Part shown: one piece after another, positions 1-4,680 of the stretch | Layout of the letters: the number at the start of each line of letters is the position of its first letter | How positions within the stretch are numbered: position 1 is the first letter of the stretch | Source: Caldisericota bacterium | GTDB lineage: Bacteria; CG03; B21-G15 | Direction: 5' to 3' | Length of the DNA: 5,576 nt | Assembly: GCA_003650255.1 (NCBI GenBank) | Contig: QMOP01000099.1 | Coordinates: 1 to 5,576 of the forward strand | Notes under the pieces: model-generated | Told to the model about the DNA's origin: nothing | The model's database searches: none | The model's input: only the letters and a program-made list of their open reading frames with translations | Position numbers and translations under genes: made by a program

Positions 1-250
1 GAAGAAGGAGGAAGGAGGGAGGCATACACCATTTTTCTCTGGATATAGGCCACAATTTTATTTTAGAACTACAGATGTAACAGGGACGATAAAACTTCCA
101 GAGGGAAGGGAGATGGTGATGCCGGGAGACAATGTTGAGTTAGAGGTGGAGTTACAATATCCGATAGCAATGGAGGAAGGATTAAGGTTTGCTATAAGAG
201 AAGGTGGACATACAGTAGGAGCAGGTGTTGTTTCAAAAATTATTGAGTAG
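1..250 (+). CDS. tuf: Elongation factor Tu, C-terminal fragment (5' end outside window)
   Basis: EF-Tu is the GTPase that carries aminoacyl-tRNA to the ribosomal A site in the cytoplasm. Only the last 82 or so codons are present, read from base 2 to the TAG at 248-250. They cover the end of domain 2/3 typical of bacterial EF-Tu: the RHTPFFSGYRPQFYFR segment, then TTDVTG, the MPGDN turn, and the terminal RFAIREGGHTVGAGVV signature. The GTPase domain lies upstream of the window and cannot be inspected. The order tuf then rpsJ is the usual junction between the str and S10 operons. The stop is followed by a 38-nt spacer made largely of a heptamer repeat, without a visible terminator, so transcription probably reads into rpsJ. 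Identification is very secure from conserved residues; only the true start is unknown. Confidence 0.97.
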   Translation, partial: KKEEGGRHTPFFSGYRPQFYFRTTDVTGTIKLPEGREMVMPGDNVELEVELQYPIAMEEGLRFAIREGGHTVGAGVVSKIIE

Positions 251-284
251 CGAATGGCAAATAGCGAATGGTGAATGGATGAGG
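250..284 (+). repeat. Degenerate 7-nt-period tandem repeat filling the tuf-rpsJ spacer
   Basis: Read in steps of seven from the last base of the tuf stop, the spacer gives GCGAATG at 250, GCAAATA at 257, GCGAATG again at 264 and GTGAATG at 271. A more diverged GATGAGG follows at 278, so there are four clear units and one doubtful one. The array occupies nearly the whole gap, and its last unit supplies part of the rpsJ ribosome-binding site. Short heptamer tandem repeats of this general kind are known in other bacteria (for example the STRR heptamers of filamentous cyanobacteria). Whether this one is dispersed in its own genome cannot be seen here. No hairpin, promoter or terminator was recognised in the spacer. 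Confidence 0.7.
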
Positions 285-286
285 AG
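281..286 (+). promoter_or_regulatory. Ribosome-binding site of rpsJ (GAGGAG, very short spacing)
   Basis: GAGGAG ends only 2 nt before the ATG at 289; counting the GAGG core alone the gap is 4 nt. An in-frame TGA at 280-282 rules out any start further upstream, so this site and the ATG at 289 belong together. It overlaps the 3' end of the heptamer array. Confidence 0.65.
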
Positions 287-288
287 AG

Positions 289-612
289 ATGGAGAAGGAA
301 ATTAAGGAAAAGGATTATATACTGATAAAACTTCAATCGTATGATGTTAAGATACTTGATGAATCTGTTAAAGCAATTGTTGAGGAAGTGAAAAAAACAG
401 GTGCTGTTATTTCAGGGCCAATTCTTCTTCCAACAAAAAGGCGCCTTTATACACTTCTTCGTTCTCCTCATACTGATAAGAAGTCAAGAGAACAGTTTGA
501 ATTGTGTATTCACAGAAGGTTAATAAAGATTATTTCTCCAACGCCGCAGACAATAGAGGCACTTTATAATAAAGTAACATTACCAGCAGGAGTTGATGTT
601 AAGATAAAATGA
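289..612 (+). CDS. rpsJ: Small ribosomal subunit protein uS10 (also NusE)
   Basis: uS10 sits in the head of the 30S subunit and, as NusE, also takes part in Nus-factor antitermination. The 107-residue product carries the family signatures: KTGAVISGPILLPTK (about 36-50), the LRSPH loop (57-61), SREQFE (66-71), HRRLI (75-79) and the C-terminal LPAGVDVKIK. It is about five residues longer at the N terminus than typical homologues (MEKEIKEK before the first strand). The ATG at 289 is nevertheless the first possible start, because an in-frame TGA lies at 280-282. The stop overlaps the proposed rplC ATG by 4 nt (ATGA). As first gene of the S10 cluster it would be expected to follow a regulatory leader in E. 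coli-like operons, but here only 38 nt separate it from tuf. Confidence 0.97.
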   Translation: MEKEIKEKDYILIKLQSYDVKILDESVKAIVEEVKKTGAVISGPILLPTKRRLYTLLRSPHTDKKSREQFELCIHRRLIKIISPTPQTIEALYNKVTLPAGVDVKIK

Positions 613-1274
613 ATAAGCAGAAAGCAGAGAGCAGGGAGAAAGTGAAAAAGATAGGCGGTATTCTTGGTATAAAACTTGGAATGACAAGGATTTTTGATGA
701 AGAGGGTAATGTTGTTCCTGTTACAGCAGTTCTTGCAGGACCTTGCAGAGTTATTCAGATAAAAACAAAAGAAAATGATGGTTATTCAAGTGTTCAACTT
801 GGAATTGGAGAAAAGAAAAAAGCAAACAAACCTCTTTCAGGACATCTTAAGAAATGGGGAGTTGAGAAGGTTCCAAGGTATATAAGAGAAATTAAAGTGG
901 ATGAGGATTTGAAGAAGGAGGAGATTGGTGATGAGATAAGGGTTGAGGATGTTTTTGAAAAAGGAGAAAATGTGAAGGTGAGTGGAATTAGTAAAGGAAA
1001 AGGATTTCAGGGTGGAGTTAAGAGATGGGGATTTGCCGGTGGACCAAAGACACATGGACAAAGTGATAGATGGAGAGCGCCTGGTTCAATTGGAGCATCA
1101 AGTTTTCCTTCAAGGGTCTGGAAGGGACAGAAGATGGCAGGAAGAATGGGAAATGAGAGAGTTACAGTTAGGAATTTGAAAATAGTTGATATTATAAAAG
1201 AAGATAATGTTATGCTTCTTAAAGGTGCTGTTCCAGGACCTAAAGGAGGACTTCTTATAATTGAGAGGGTTTAA
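609..1274 (+). CDS. rplC: Large ribosomal subunit protein uL3
   Basis: uL3 is an early-assembly 50S protein whose long extension reaches toward the peptidyl transferase centre. Recognisable parts are GILGIKLGMTRIFDEEGN near the start, VPVTAV, the central loop GGPKTHGQSD to GSIGA (144-163), KMAGRMGNERVTV, and the closing KGAVPGPKGG. The start is uncertain. ATG 609 overlaps the rpsJ stop (ATGA) but has no nearby Shine-Dalgarno, and adds 11 residues (MNKQKAESREK) encoded largely by a 7-nt repeat. GTG 642 gives a 210-residue protein beginning KKIGGILG, closer to family length, with AGGGAG 3 nt upstream. I keep 609 as the outer limit. Residue 163 (A in GSIGA) occupies the place where E. coli L3 has the glutamine methylated by PrmB. 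The stop abuts rplD directly. Confidence 0.95.
   Translation: MNKQKAESREKVKKIGGILGIKLGMTRIFDEEGNVVPVTAVLAGPCRVIQIKTKENDGYSSVQLGIGEKKKANKPLSGHLKKWGVEKVPRYIREIKVDEDLKKEEIGDEIRVEDVFEKGENVKVSGISKGKGFQGGVKRWGFAGGPKTHGQSDRWRAPGSIGASSFPSRVWKGQKMAGRMGNERVTVRNLKIVDIIKEDNVMLLKGAVPGPKGGLLIIERV
616..636 (+). repeat. Three tandem heptamers (AGCAGAA/AGCAGAG/AGCAGGG) at the start of rplC
   Basis: Three contiguous 7-nt units begin at 616, 623 and 630, sharing AGCAG and differing only in the last two bases. Their sequence is unrelated to the array in the tuf-rpsJ spacer, but the period is the same. If translation starts at ATG 609 the array encodes much of the extra N-terminal KQKAESRE segment of uL3. If it starts at GTG 642 the array is a leader and ends at that start's ribosome-binding site. 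Confidence 0.7.
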
Positions 1275-1904
1275 ATGGCAGAGGTGGATGTAATTTTAAA
1301 GGACGGAAATAAAAAGAAACTTGAATTGAAGAATTCAATATTTTCGTTGAAAGTGAATCCTGTTGTTTTAAGTGAAGCTGTTAGAGCGTATCTTCTTAAT
1401 CAGAGAAGTGGGAATGCTTCAACAAAGACAAGGGCAGAGGTAAGGGGTGGTGGAAGAAAACCATGGAGACAGAAAGGGACAGGAAGAGCAAGAGCAGGTA
1501 GTATTCGTTCTCCACTTTGGAGAGGAGGAGGAGTTGTTTTTGGTCCAAAACCAAGGGATTATAGATGTGAATTACCAAAGAAGAAGAAGCGTCTTGCATT
1601 GAAATATGCTTTAAGTGATTTTTATAAGAATAAAAAATTTATTGTTGTGGAAGAATTAAATATTGATGAATATAAAACAAAGAAAGCGGTTGAGTTTTTG
1701 AAGAAAATTGGAGTAGATGCTGGAGAGGAAAAGATTTTAATAATTGATGAACCATTGAAGAAAGAAATAAGGTTATCTTTTAGGAATATACCGAAACTTG
1801 AAATTTTACCTGTGAACAATTTGAATGTATATATTCTTTTATGGGCTGATGTTTTGGTTTTAACTGAGAATGCTTTAAAGAGGATAGAGGAGATATGGGG
1901 TTAA
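1275..1904 (+). CDS. rplD: Large ribosomal subunit protein uL4
   Basis: uL4 is an early-binding 50S protein with a globular domain on the solvent side and an arginine/glycine-rich loop that lines the exit tunnel. In E. coli it also represses its own S10 operon. The 209-residue product has the expected layout: a short N-terminal strand region, SEAVRAYLLNQR (33-44), the tunnel loop from about residue 50 to 98 with RGGGRKPWRQKGTGRARAGS and GGGVVFGPKPRDY, then LALKYALS and a Rossmann-like C-terminal part ending in LVLTENALKRIEE. ATG 1275 directly follows the rplC TAA, with GAGAGGG at 1263-1269 as ribosome-binding site at 5-nt spacing. The 3' end overlaps rplW by 10 nt. Whether autoregulation exists here is unknown, since no S10-type leader is visible. 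Confidence 0.97.
   Translation: MAEVDVILKDGNKKKLELKNSIFSLKVNPVVLSEAVRAYLLNQRSGNASTKTRAEVRGGGRKPWRQKGTGRARAGSIRSPLWRGGGVVFGPKPRDYRCELPKKKKRLALKYALSDFYKNKKFIVVEELNIDEYKTKKAVEFLKKIGVDAGEEKILIIDEPLKKEIRLSFRNIPKLEILPVNNLNVYILLWADVLVLTENALKRIEEIWG
1887..1892 (+). promoter_or_regulatory. Ribosome-binding site of rplW inside the end of rplD
   Basis: GAGGAG lies within the last codons of rplD and ends 2 nt before the rplW ATG at 1895, the same unusually short spacing as at rpsJ. It supports the 10-nt overlap between the two genes over any later start. Confidence 0.6.
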
Positions 1905-2191
1905 ATTTAAGTATTTATGACATCATAAAGAAACCTGTTATAACAGAGAAGTCAACATATTTGAGAGAGAAGTATAATCAGTATGTTTTCTATGTTCATC
2001 CGAAGGCGAATAAGATTCAGATAAAAGAGGCAGTTGAAAAACTTTTTAATGTAAAGGTTGAGAAGGTTAATATTGTTAAATTAAAAGGGAAACTTAGAAG
2101 AAGGGGTTTTAATGTTGGAAGAACACCTCAAAGGAAAAAGGCAATAGTTAAAGTGAAGGAAGGACAGAAGATAAAGATATTTGAGGCATAA
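1895..2191 (+). CDS. rplW: Large ribosomal subunit protein uL23
   Basis: uL23 binds 23S rRNA at the polypeptide exit and is the docking point for trigger factor and the signal recognition particle. The 98-residue product has the hallmark opening IIKKPVITEKS (10-20), then YVFYVHPKANKIQIKEAVEKLF, FNVKVEKVN, the basic GKLRRRGFNVGRTPQRKKAIVKV loop and a short KIKIFEA end. Length and domain content match the bacterial family, with no insertion or truncation. The ATG at 1895 overlaps rplD by 10 nt and is preceded by GAGGAG in the rplD coding sequence. The TAA at 2189-2191 is followed one base later by the rplB start, so rplD, rplW and rplB are probably translationally coupled. Confidence 0.96.
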   Translation: MGLNLSIYDIIKKPVITEKSTYLREKYNQYVFYVHPKANKIQIKEAVEKLFNVKVEKVNIVKLKGKLRRRGFNVGRTPQRKKAIVKVKEGQKIKIFEA

Positions 2192-2192
2192 A

Positions 2193-3017
2193 ATGGGGAT
2201 ATTAAATTATAAACCAATTAATGCTTCAAGAAGATTTATGACAAGATATGTAAAGGAGGTTACAAAGGAGAAACCTGAGAAAAAACTTACAATTCCTTTA
2301 AGGAAAAAGGGTGGAAGGAATTTTCAGGGTGTTATAACTGTAAGACACAGAGGAGGAGGACATAAAAGAAGAATAAGGATTGTTGATTTTAAAAGGGATA
2401 AGAATGATATACCTGCAAAAGTGATAGCAATTGAGTATGACCCGAATAGAAGTGCTCTTCTTGCTCTTCTTGAATATGATGATGGAGAGAGGAGATATAT
2501 CATTCAGCCAGAGGGGTTGAAGGTTGGAAGAAAGATTGTTTCAAGCTGGGATAAGATTGATGTTAGGGTGGGTAATTGTATGCCTCTTGAACATATGCCA
2601 CTTGGAACAATAGTTCATAATATTGAACTTGTTCCTGGAAGAGGAGCAAAAATTGCAAGATCTGCTGGAACATATGCTCAACTTATGGCAATAGAGGGGA
2701 AATATGCAATACTTAAACTTCCTTCTGGAGAGATGAGGAAGGTTTTGAAAAATTGCAGAGCTACAGTTGGTCAGGTTGGAAATGTTGAGTATGAGAATAT
2801 AGATATAGGAAGTGCTGGAAGGATGAGAAGGCTTGGAAGAAGACCTCATGTAAGAGGTGTAGCAATGAATCCTGTTGACCATCCACATGGTGGAGGAAAA
2901 GGTAAGCAGAAGGGGTATAAGCAGCCAGTAAGTCCAACAGGAGTTCCTGCGAAGGGGTATAAAACAAGGAAAAGAAATAAACCCAGTTCAAAACTTATAA
3001 TTAAGAGGAGGAGGTAA
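2193..3017 (+). CDS. rplB: Large ribosomal subunit protein uL2
   Basis: uL2 is one of the most conserved 50S proteins and is needed for subunit association and peptidyl transferase activity. The 274-residue product begins MGILNYKP, as expected, at ATG 2193. The frame is open upstream to a TTG at 2181, but that would add four residues inside rplW and is not preferred; TTGAGG at 2181-2186 is instead a reasonable ribosome-binding site. Landmarks are GGGHKRRIRIVDFKRDK (54-70), YDPNRSALLALLEY, HNIELVPGRGAKIARSAGTYAQ (142-163), LPSGEMRKV and NPVDHPHGGG (226-235). After this the usual GEG reads GKGKQKG, and the usual SPWG/TPWG motif reads SPTG, so the C-terminal tail is divergent. The final KRRR codons form the rpsS ribosome-binding site. 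Confidence 0.98.
   Translation: MGILNYKPINASRRFMTRYVKEVTKEKPEKKLTIPLRKKGGRNFQGVITVRHRGGGHKRRIRIVDFKRDKNDIPAKVIAIEYDPNRSALLALLEYDDGERRYIIQPEGLKVGRKIVSSWDKIDVRVGNCMPLEHMPLGTIVHNIELVPGRGAKIARSAGTYAQLMAIEGKYAILKLPSGEMRKVLKNCRATVGQVGNVEYENIDIGSAGRMRRLGRRPHVRGVAMNPVDHPHGGGKGKQKGYKQPVSPTGVPAKGYKTRKRNKPSSKLIIKRRR
3005..3014 (+). promoter_or_regulatory. Ribosome-binding site of rpsS made of rplB arginine codons
   Basis: The last three sense codons of rplB are AGG AGG AGG, preceded by AAG, giving GAGGAGGAGG. This contains AGGAGG at 3006-3011, 5 nt before the rpsS ATG at 3017. The terminal RRR of uL2 and a perfect Shine-Dalgarno are thus the same bases. Confidence 0.8.
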
Positions 3018-3301
3018 TGGGAAGGTCAACGAAGAAGGGACCATTTGTTGATGAGAAACTTCTTAAGAAAGTAAAGAGAGTTCTTGAATCAGGAGAGAAG
3101 AAACCCATTAAAACATATTCAAGAGCAAGTGTGATTCTTCCTGAATTTGTTGGGCTTACGTTTCAGGTTCATAATGGAAAAAAATTTATTCCAGTTTTTG
3201 TTGTTGAGTCAATGGTTGGACATCGGCTTGGAGAATTTGCACCAACAAGAACATTTAGAGGACATGGTGAAGCACATAGAAAGATAATTGCACAGAAATG
3301 A
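3017..3301 (+). CDS. rpsS: Small ribosomal subunit protein uS19
   Basis: uS19 sits in the head of the 30S subunit, beside uS13 and near the A-site tRNA. The 94-residue product matches the family end to end: MGRSTKKGPFVDEKLLKKV at the start, IKTYSRASVILPEFVG (about 31-46), VHNGKKFIPVFV, MVGHRLGEFAPTRTFRGHG and a short basic end KIIAQK. The ATG shares its first base with the rplB TAA (TAATG), and a strong ribosome-binding site lies in the last rplB codons. The stop overlaps rplV by 4 nt (ATGA). Nothing is missing or unusual in length. Confidence 0.98.
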   Translation: MGRSTKKGPFVDEKLLKKVKRVLESGEKKPIKTYSRASVILPEFVGLTFQVHNGKKFIPVFVVESMVGHRLGEFAPTRTFRGHGEAHRKIIAQK

Positions 3302-3624
3302 TTTACTGGGCAAGAGCAAAGTATGTGAGGCTTTCACCTTATAAGGTGAATAGAGTATTGAAATTGATAAGGGGTAAGACAGTGGAAGAGGCTTTTAATG
3401 TTTTATCTGTTTTGAGAGTAAAACCAAGAATTCAGGTAAGTAAGGTTTTAAAAAGTGCTCTATCAAATGCTGGAATGCTTAATCATCCTGAAAAGATGGT
3501 GATAAGGTATGCATATGTTGGAAAAGGTCCTTATTTAAAGAGAATAAGACCAAGAGCATTTGGAAGAGCTGATATTTATACAAGGAAGATGTGTCATATT
3601 AATATTGGAATAGAGGAGGTTTAA
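3298..3624 (+). CDS. rplV: Large ribosomal subunit protein uL22
   Basis: uL22 contacts all 23S domains; its long beta-hairpin lines the exit tunnel, near the macrolide-sensitive constriction. In the 108-residue product I see AKYVRLSPYKVNRVLKLIRGK (7-27), VEEAFNVL, the helix VLKSALSNAGM, and the hairpin with the strand motif YVGKGPYLKRIRPRAFGRAD (73-92), followed by the closing HINI strand. Where many bacteria have the basic KRTSH, this protein reads TRKMCH, a mild variation. The start overlaps the rpsS stop (ATGA) and has no clear Shine-Dalgarno close by, so translation probably depends on coupling to rpsS. The TAA shares a base with the rpsC ATG. Confidence 0.97.
   Translation: MIYWARAKYVRLSPYKVNRVLKLIRGKTVEEAFNVLSVLRVKPRIQVSKVLKSALSNAGMLNHPEKMVIRYAYVGKGPYLKRIRPRAFGRADIYTRKMCHINIGIEEV
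3613..3619 (+). promoter_or_regulatory. Ribosome-binding site of rpsC within the end of rplV
   Basis: GAGGAGG is formed by the GAG GAG GTT codons at the end of rplV and ends 4 nt before the rpsC ATG at 3624. It fixes that start together with the canonical MGQKIHP N terminus. Confidence 0.75.
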
Positions 3625-4349
3625 TGGGGCAGAAGATTCATCCTTATGGATTTAGAGTTGGGATAACAAAGCCATGGTTATCAAAATGGTTTGCTGAAAA
3701 AAGGGCATATGTAAGTTATTTAATTGAGGATATAAAAATCAGAAAAATGATAAGGGATAAATATAAGAAATGTGGGGTTTCAAAGATAGAGATTATAAGG
3801 ATTCCAGGAGTTATAAGAATTGAGATTCACACAGCAAGACCAGGAGTTATAATTGGTAAAGGAGGTCAGGATATTGAATTTTTGAGAGAGGATATTGAAA
3901 GAATAACAAATAAAAAGGTGAATATAAATGTTCAACCAGTAAAAGAGCCAATAAAGGACGCGCAAATTGTTGCTGAGATGATTGCTGCACAGATTGAAAA
4001 AAAGGTTCCTTTTAGACGAGTTTGTAAAAGATTTATTTCAAGATTTGAGGAACCTGATGTGAGGGATGAGGTAAAAGGGGCAAAAATTATGGTTTCAGGA
4101 AGACTTGATGGAGCAGAGATTGCAAGAAGTGAGTGGTTTAGAACAGGAAAACTTCCACTTCAGACAATAAGTGCTGATATAGATTATGGTTTTTGTGAAG
4201 CAAGAACGAAGTACGGAACTATAGGAGTTAAGGTTTGGCTTTATAAGGAGAGAAAGGAGGAGGAAGGTGTTATTTCCGAGGAAGGTCAAGTACAGGAAGC
4301 AGCAGAGGGGAAGGAGGAAGGGAGTAGCCCTGAGGGGCAGCAGAGTTAG
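3624..4349 (+). CDS. rpsC: Small ribosomal subunit protein uS3, with acidic C-terminal extension
   Basis: uS3 lies at the mRNA entry of the 30S head and contributes to helicase activity. The 241-residue product opens MGQKIHPYGFRVGI and has a type II KH domain with IHTARPGVIIGKGGQDIE (the GKGG loop is residues 78-81). The C-terminal domain carries VSGRLDGAEIARSEW (157-171), ADIDYGFCEARTKYGTIGVKVWLY (184-207). The linker 141-152 (FEEPDVRDEVKG) looks about three residues longer than in E. coli. The conserved fold ends near residue 208. The remaining tail is rich in Glu, Gly, Gln and Ser, and residues 215-241 are encoded in a different frame over the first codons of rplP, an 83-nt overlap. No other frame gives an early stop there that would mark a simple sequencing indel. 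Core identity is certain; the function of the tail is unknown. Confidence 0.96.
   Translation: MGQKIHPYGFRVGITKPWLSKWFAEKRAYVSYLIEDIKIRKMIRDKYKKCGVSKIEIIRIPGVIRIEIHTARPGVIIGKGGQDIEFLREDIERITNKKVNINVQPVKEPIKDAQIVAEMIAAQIEKKVPFRRVCKRFISRFEEPDVRDEVKGAKIMVSGRLDGAEIARSEWFRTGKLPLQTISADIDYGFCEARTKYGTIGVKVWLYKERKEEEGVISEEGQVQEAAEGKEEGSSPEGQQS
4254..4260 (+). promoter_or_regulatory. Ribosome-binding site deciding the GTG start of rplP
   Basis: AAGGAGG, within rpsC codons for KEEE, ends 6 nt before the GTG at 4267. This is the best-spaced Shine-Dalgarno in the neighbourhood and supports translation of rplP from inside rpsC, not from a later start. Confidence 0.8.
4267..4349 (+). other. Out-of-frame dual-coding overlap of rpsC and rplP
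   Basis: These 83 bases are read in two frames: as the last 27 residues and stop of uS3 and as the first 27 codons of uL16 (+1 relative to rpsC). By hand count 46 of 83 bases are G or C, clearly above the AT-rich surroundings, and about 20 of the 27 rplP codons end in G or C. Four C-ending rplP codons (GTC 4285, TAC 4291, GGC 4336, AGC 4339) precede AAG, AGG, AGC or AGA, where a T would create TAA or TAG in rpsC. The first rplP T-ending codon followed by AG (GTT 4345) is exactly where rpsC stops. Confidence 0.85.
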
Positions 4350-4680
4350 TTTTGGAGAATTAGGGTTGAAGGTGCTTGAATCTGGTTGGATTACAAGTAA
4401 ACAGATAGAAGCGTGTAGAATTACTTTAACAAGGGCACTGAAAAAAGGAGGAAAAATCTGGATAAGGATATTTCCAGATAAACCCATAACAAAAAAGCCT
4501 CTTGAGTCAAGAATGGGTAAGGGAAAAGGAGATCCTGCTGGATGGGTTGCTGTTGTCAAAAGAGGGAGAATCCTTTTTGAGGTTACATCCTCTGACCTTG
4601 AACAGGCAAGAGAGGCTTTAATACAGGCAGGGCATAAAATAGGACTTAAGACAAAGGTTGTTTCAAGGATGGAATTATGA
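4267..4680 (+). CDS. rplP: Large ribosomal subunit protein uL16
   Basis: uL16 helps position A-site tRNA in the 50S subunit and is a late-assembly protein. The 137-residue product starts at GTG 4267. The first residues, MLFPRKVKYRKQQRG, align with the invariant MLxPxxxKxRK opening of the family, so the deep overlap with rpsC is real and not an over-extended start. Further landmarks are VSFGELGLK, SKQIEACRITLTRALKKGGKIWIRIFPDKPITKKP (44-78) and the loop SRMGKGKGDPAGWVA (81-95). Arg82 corresponds to the arginine hydroxylated in E. coli L16. The gene ends ATGA with rpmC. Codon use in its first 27 codons is GC-richer than in the rest, as explained by the dual-coding overlap. Confidence 0.97.
   Translation: MLFPRKVKYRKQQRGRRKGVALRGSRVSFGELGLKVLESGWITSKQIEACRITLTRALKKGGKIWIRIFPDKPITKKPLESRMGKGKGDPAGWVAVVKRGRILFEVTSSDLEQAREALIQAGHKIGLKTKVVSRMEL

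Noticed and set aside
58..336. A 92-codon open frame on the minus strand across the tuf end, the spacer and rpsJ
   Set aside because: It runs antisense to two conserved genes, and part of it is translation of the heptamer repeat (the HHSLFAIRYS-like segment). No domain or ribosome-binding site supports it.
982..1179. A 65-codon plus-strand frame inside rplC
   Set aside because: It lies wholly within the conserved core of uL3 in another frame, with no recognisable product.
2181..2192. TTG at 2181 as the start of rplB
   Set aside because: It would add four residues (MRHK) inside rplW. ATG 2193 gives the usual uL2 opening and TTGAGG fits better as its ribosome-binding site.
2541..2991. Two overlapping minus-strand open frames opposite rplB
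   Set aside because: Antisense shadows of uL2 with low-complexity Ser/Leu/His composition and no independent start signal.
4230..4349. Sequencing frameshift as the cause of the rpsC/rplP overlap
   Set aside because: Neither alternative frame gives an early stop near the end of the S3 core: the rplP frame is open throughout and the third frame first stops at 4325-4327. The wobble pattern also argues for a real tail. Not fully excluded without reads.
4095..4559. A 154-codon open frame on the minus strand opposite rpsC and rplP
   Set aside because: It is antisense to two conserved genes. Its Leu/Ser/Phe-rich composition is what purine-rich coding strands give in reverse; no family resemblance.
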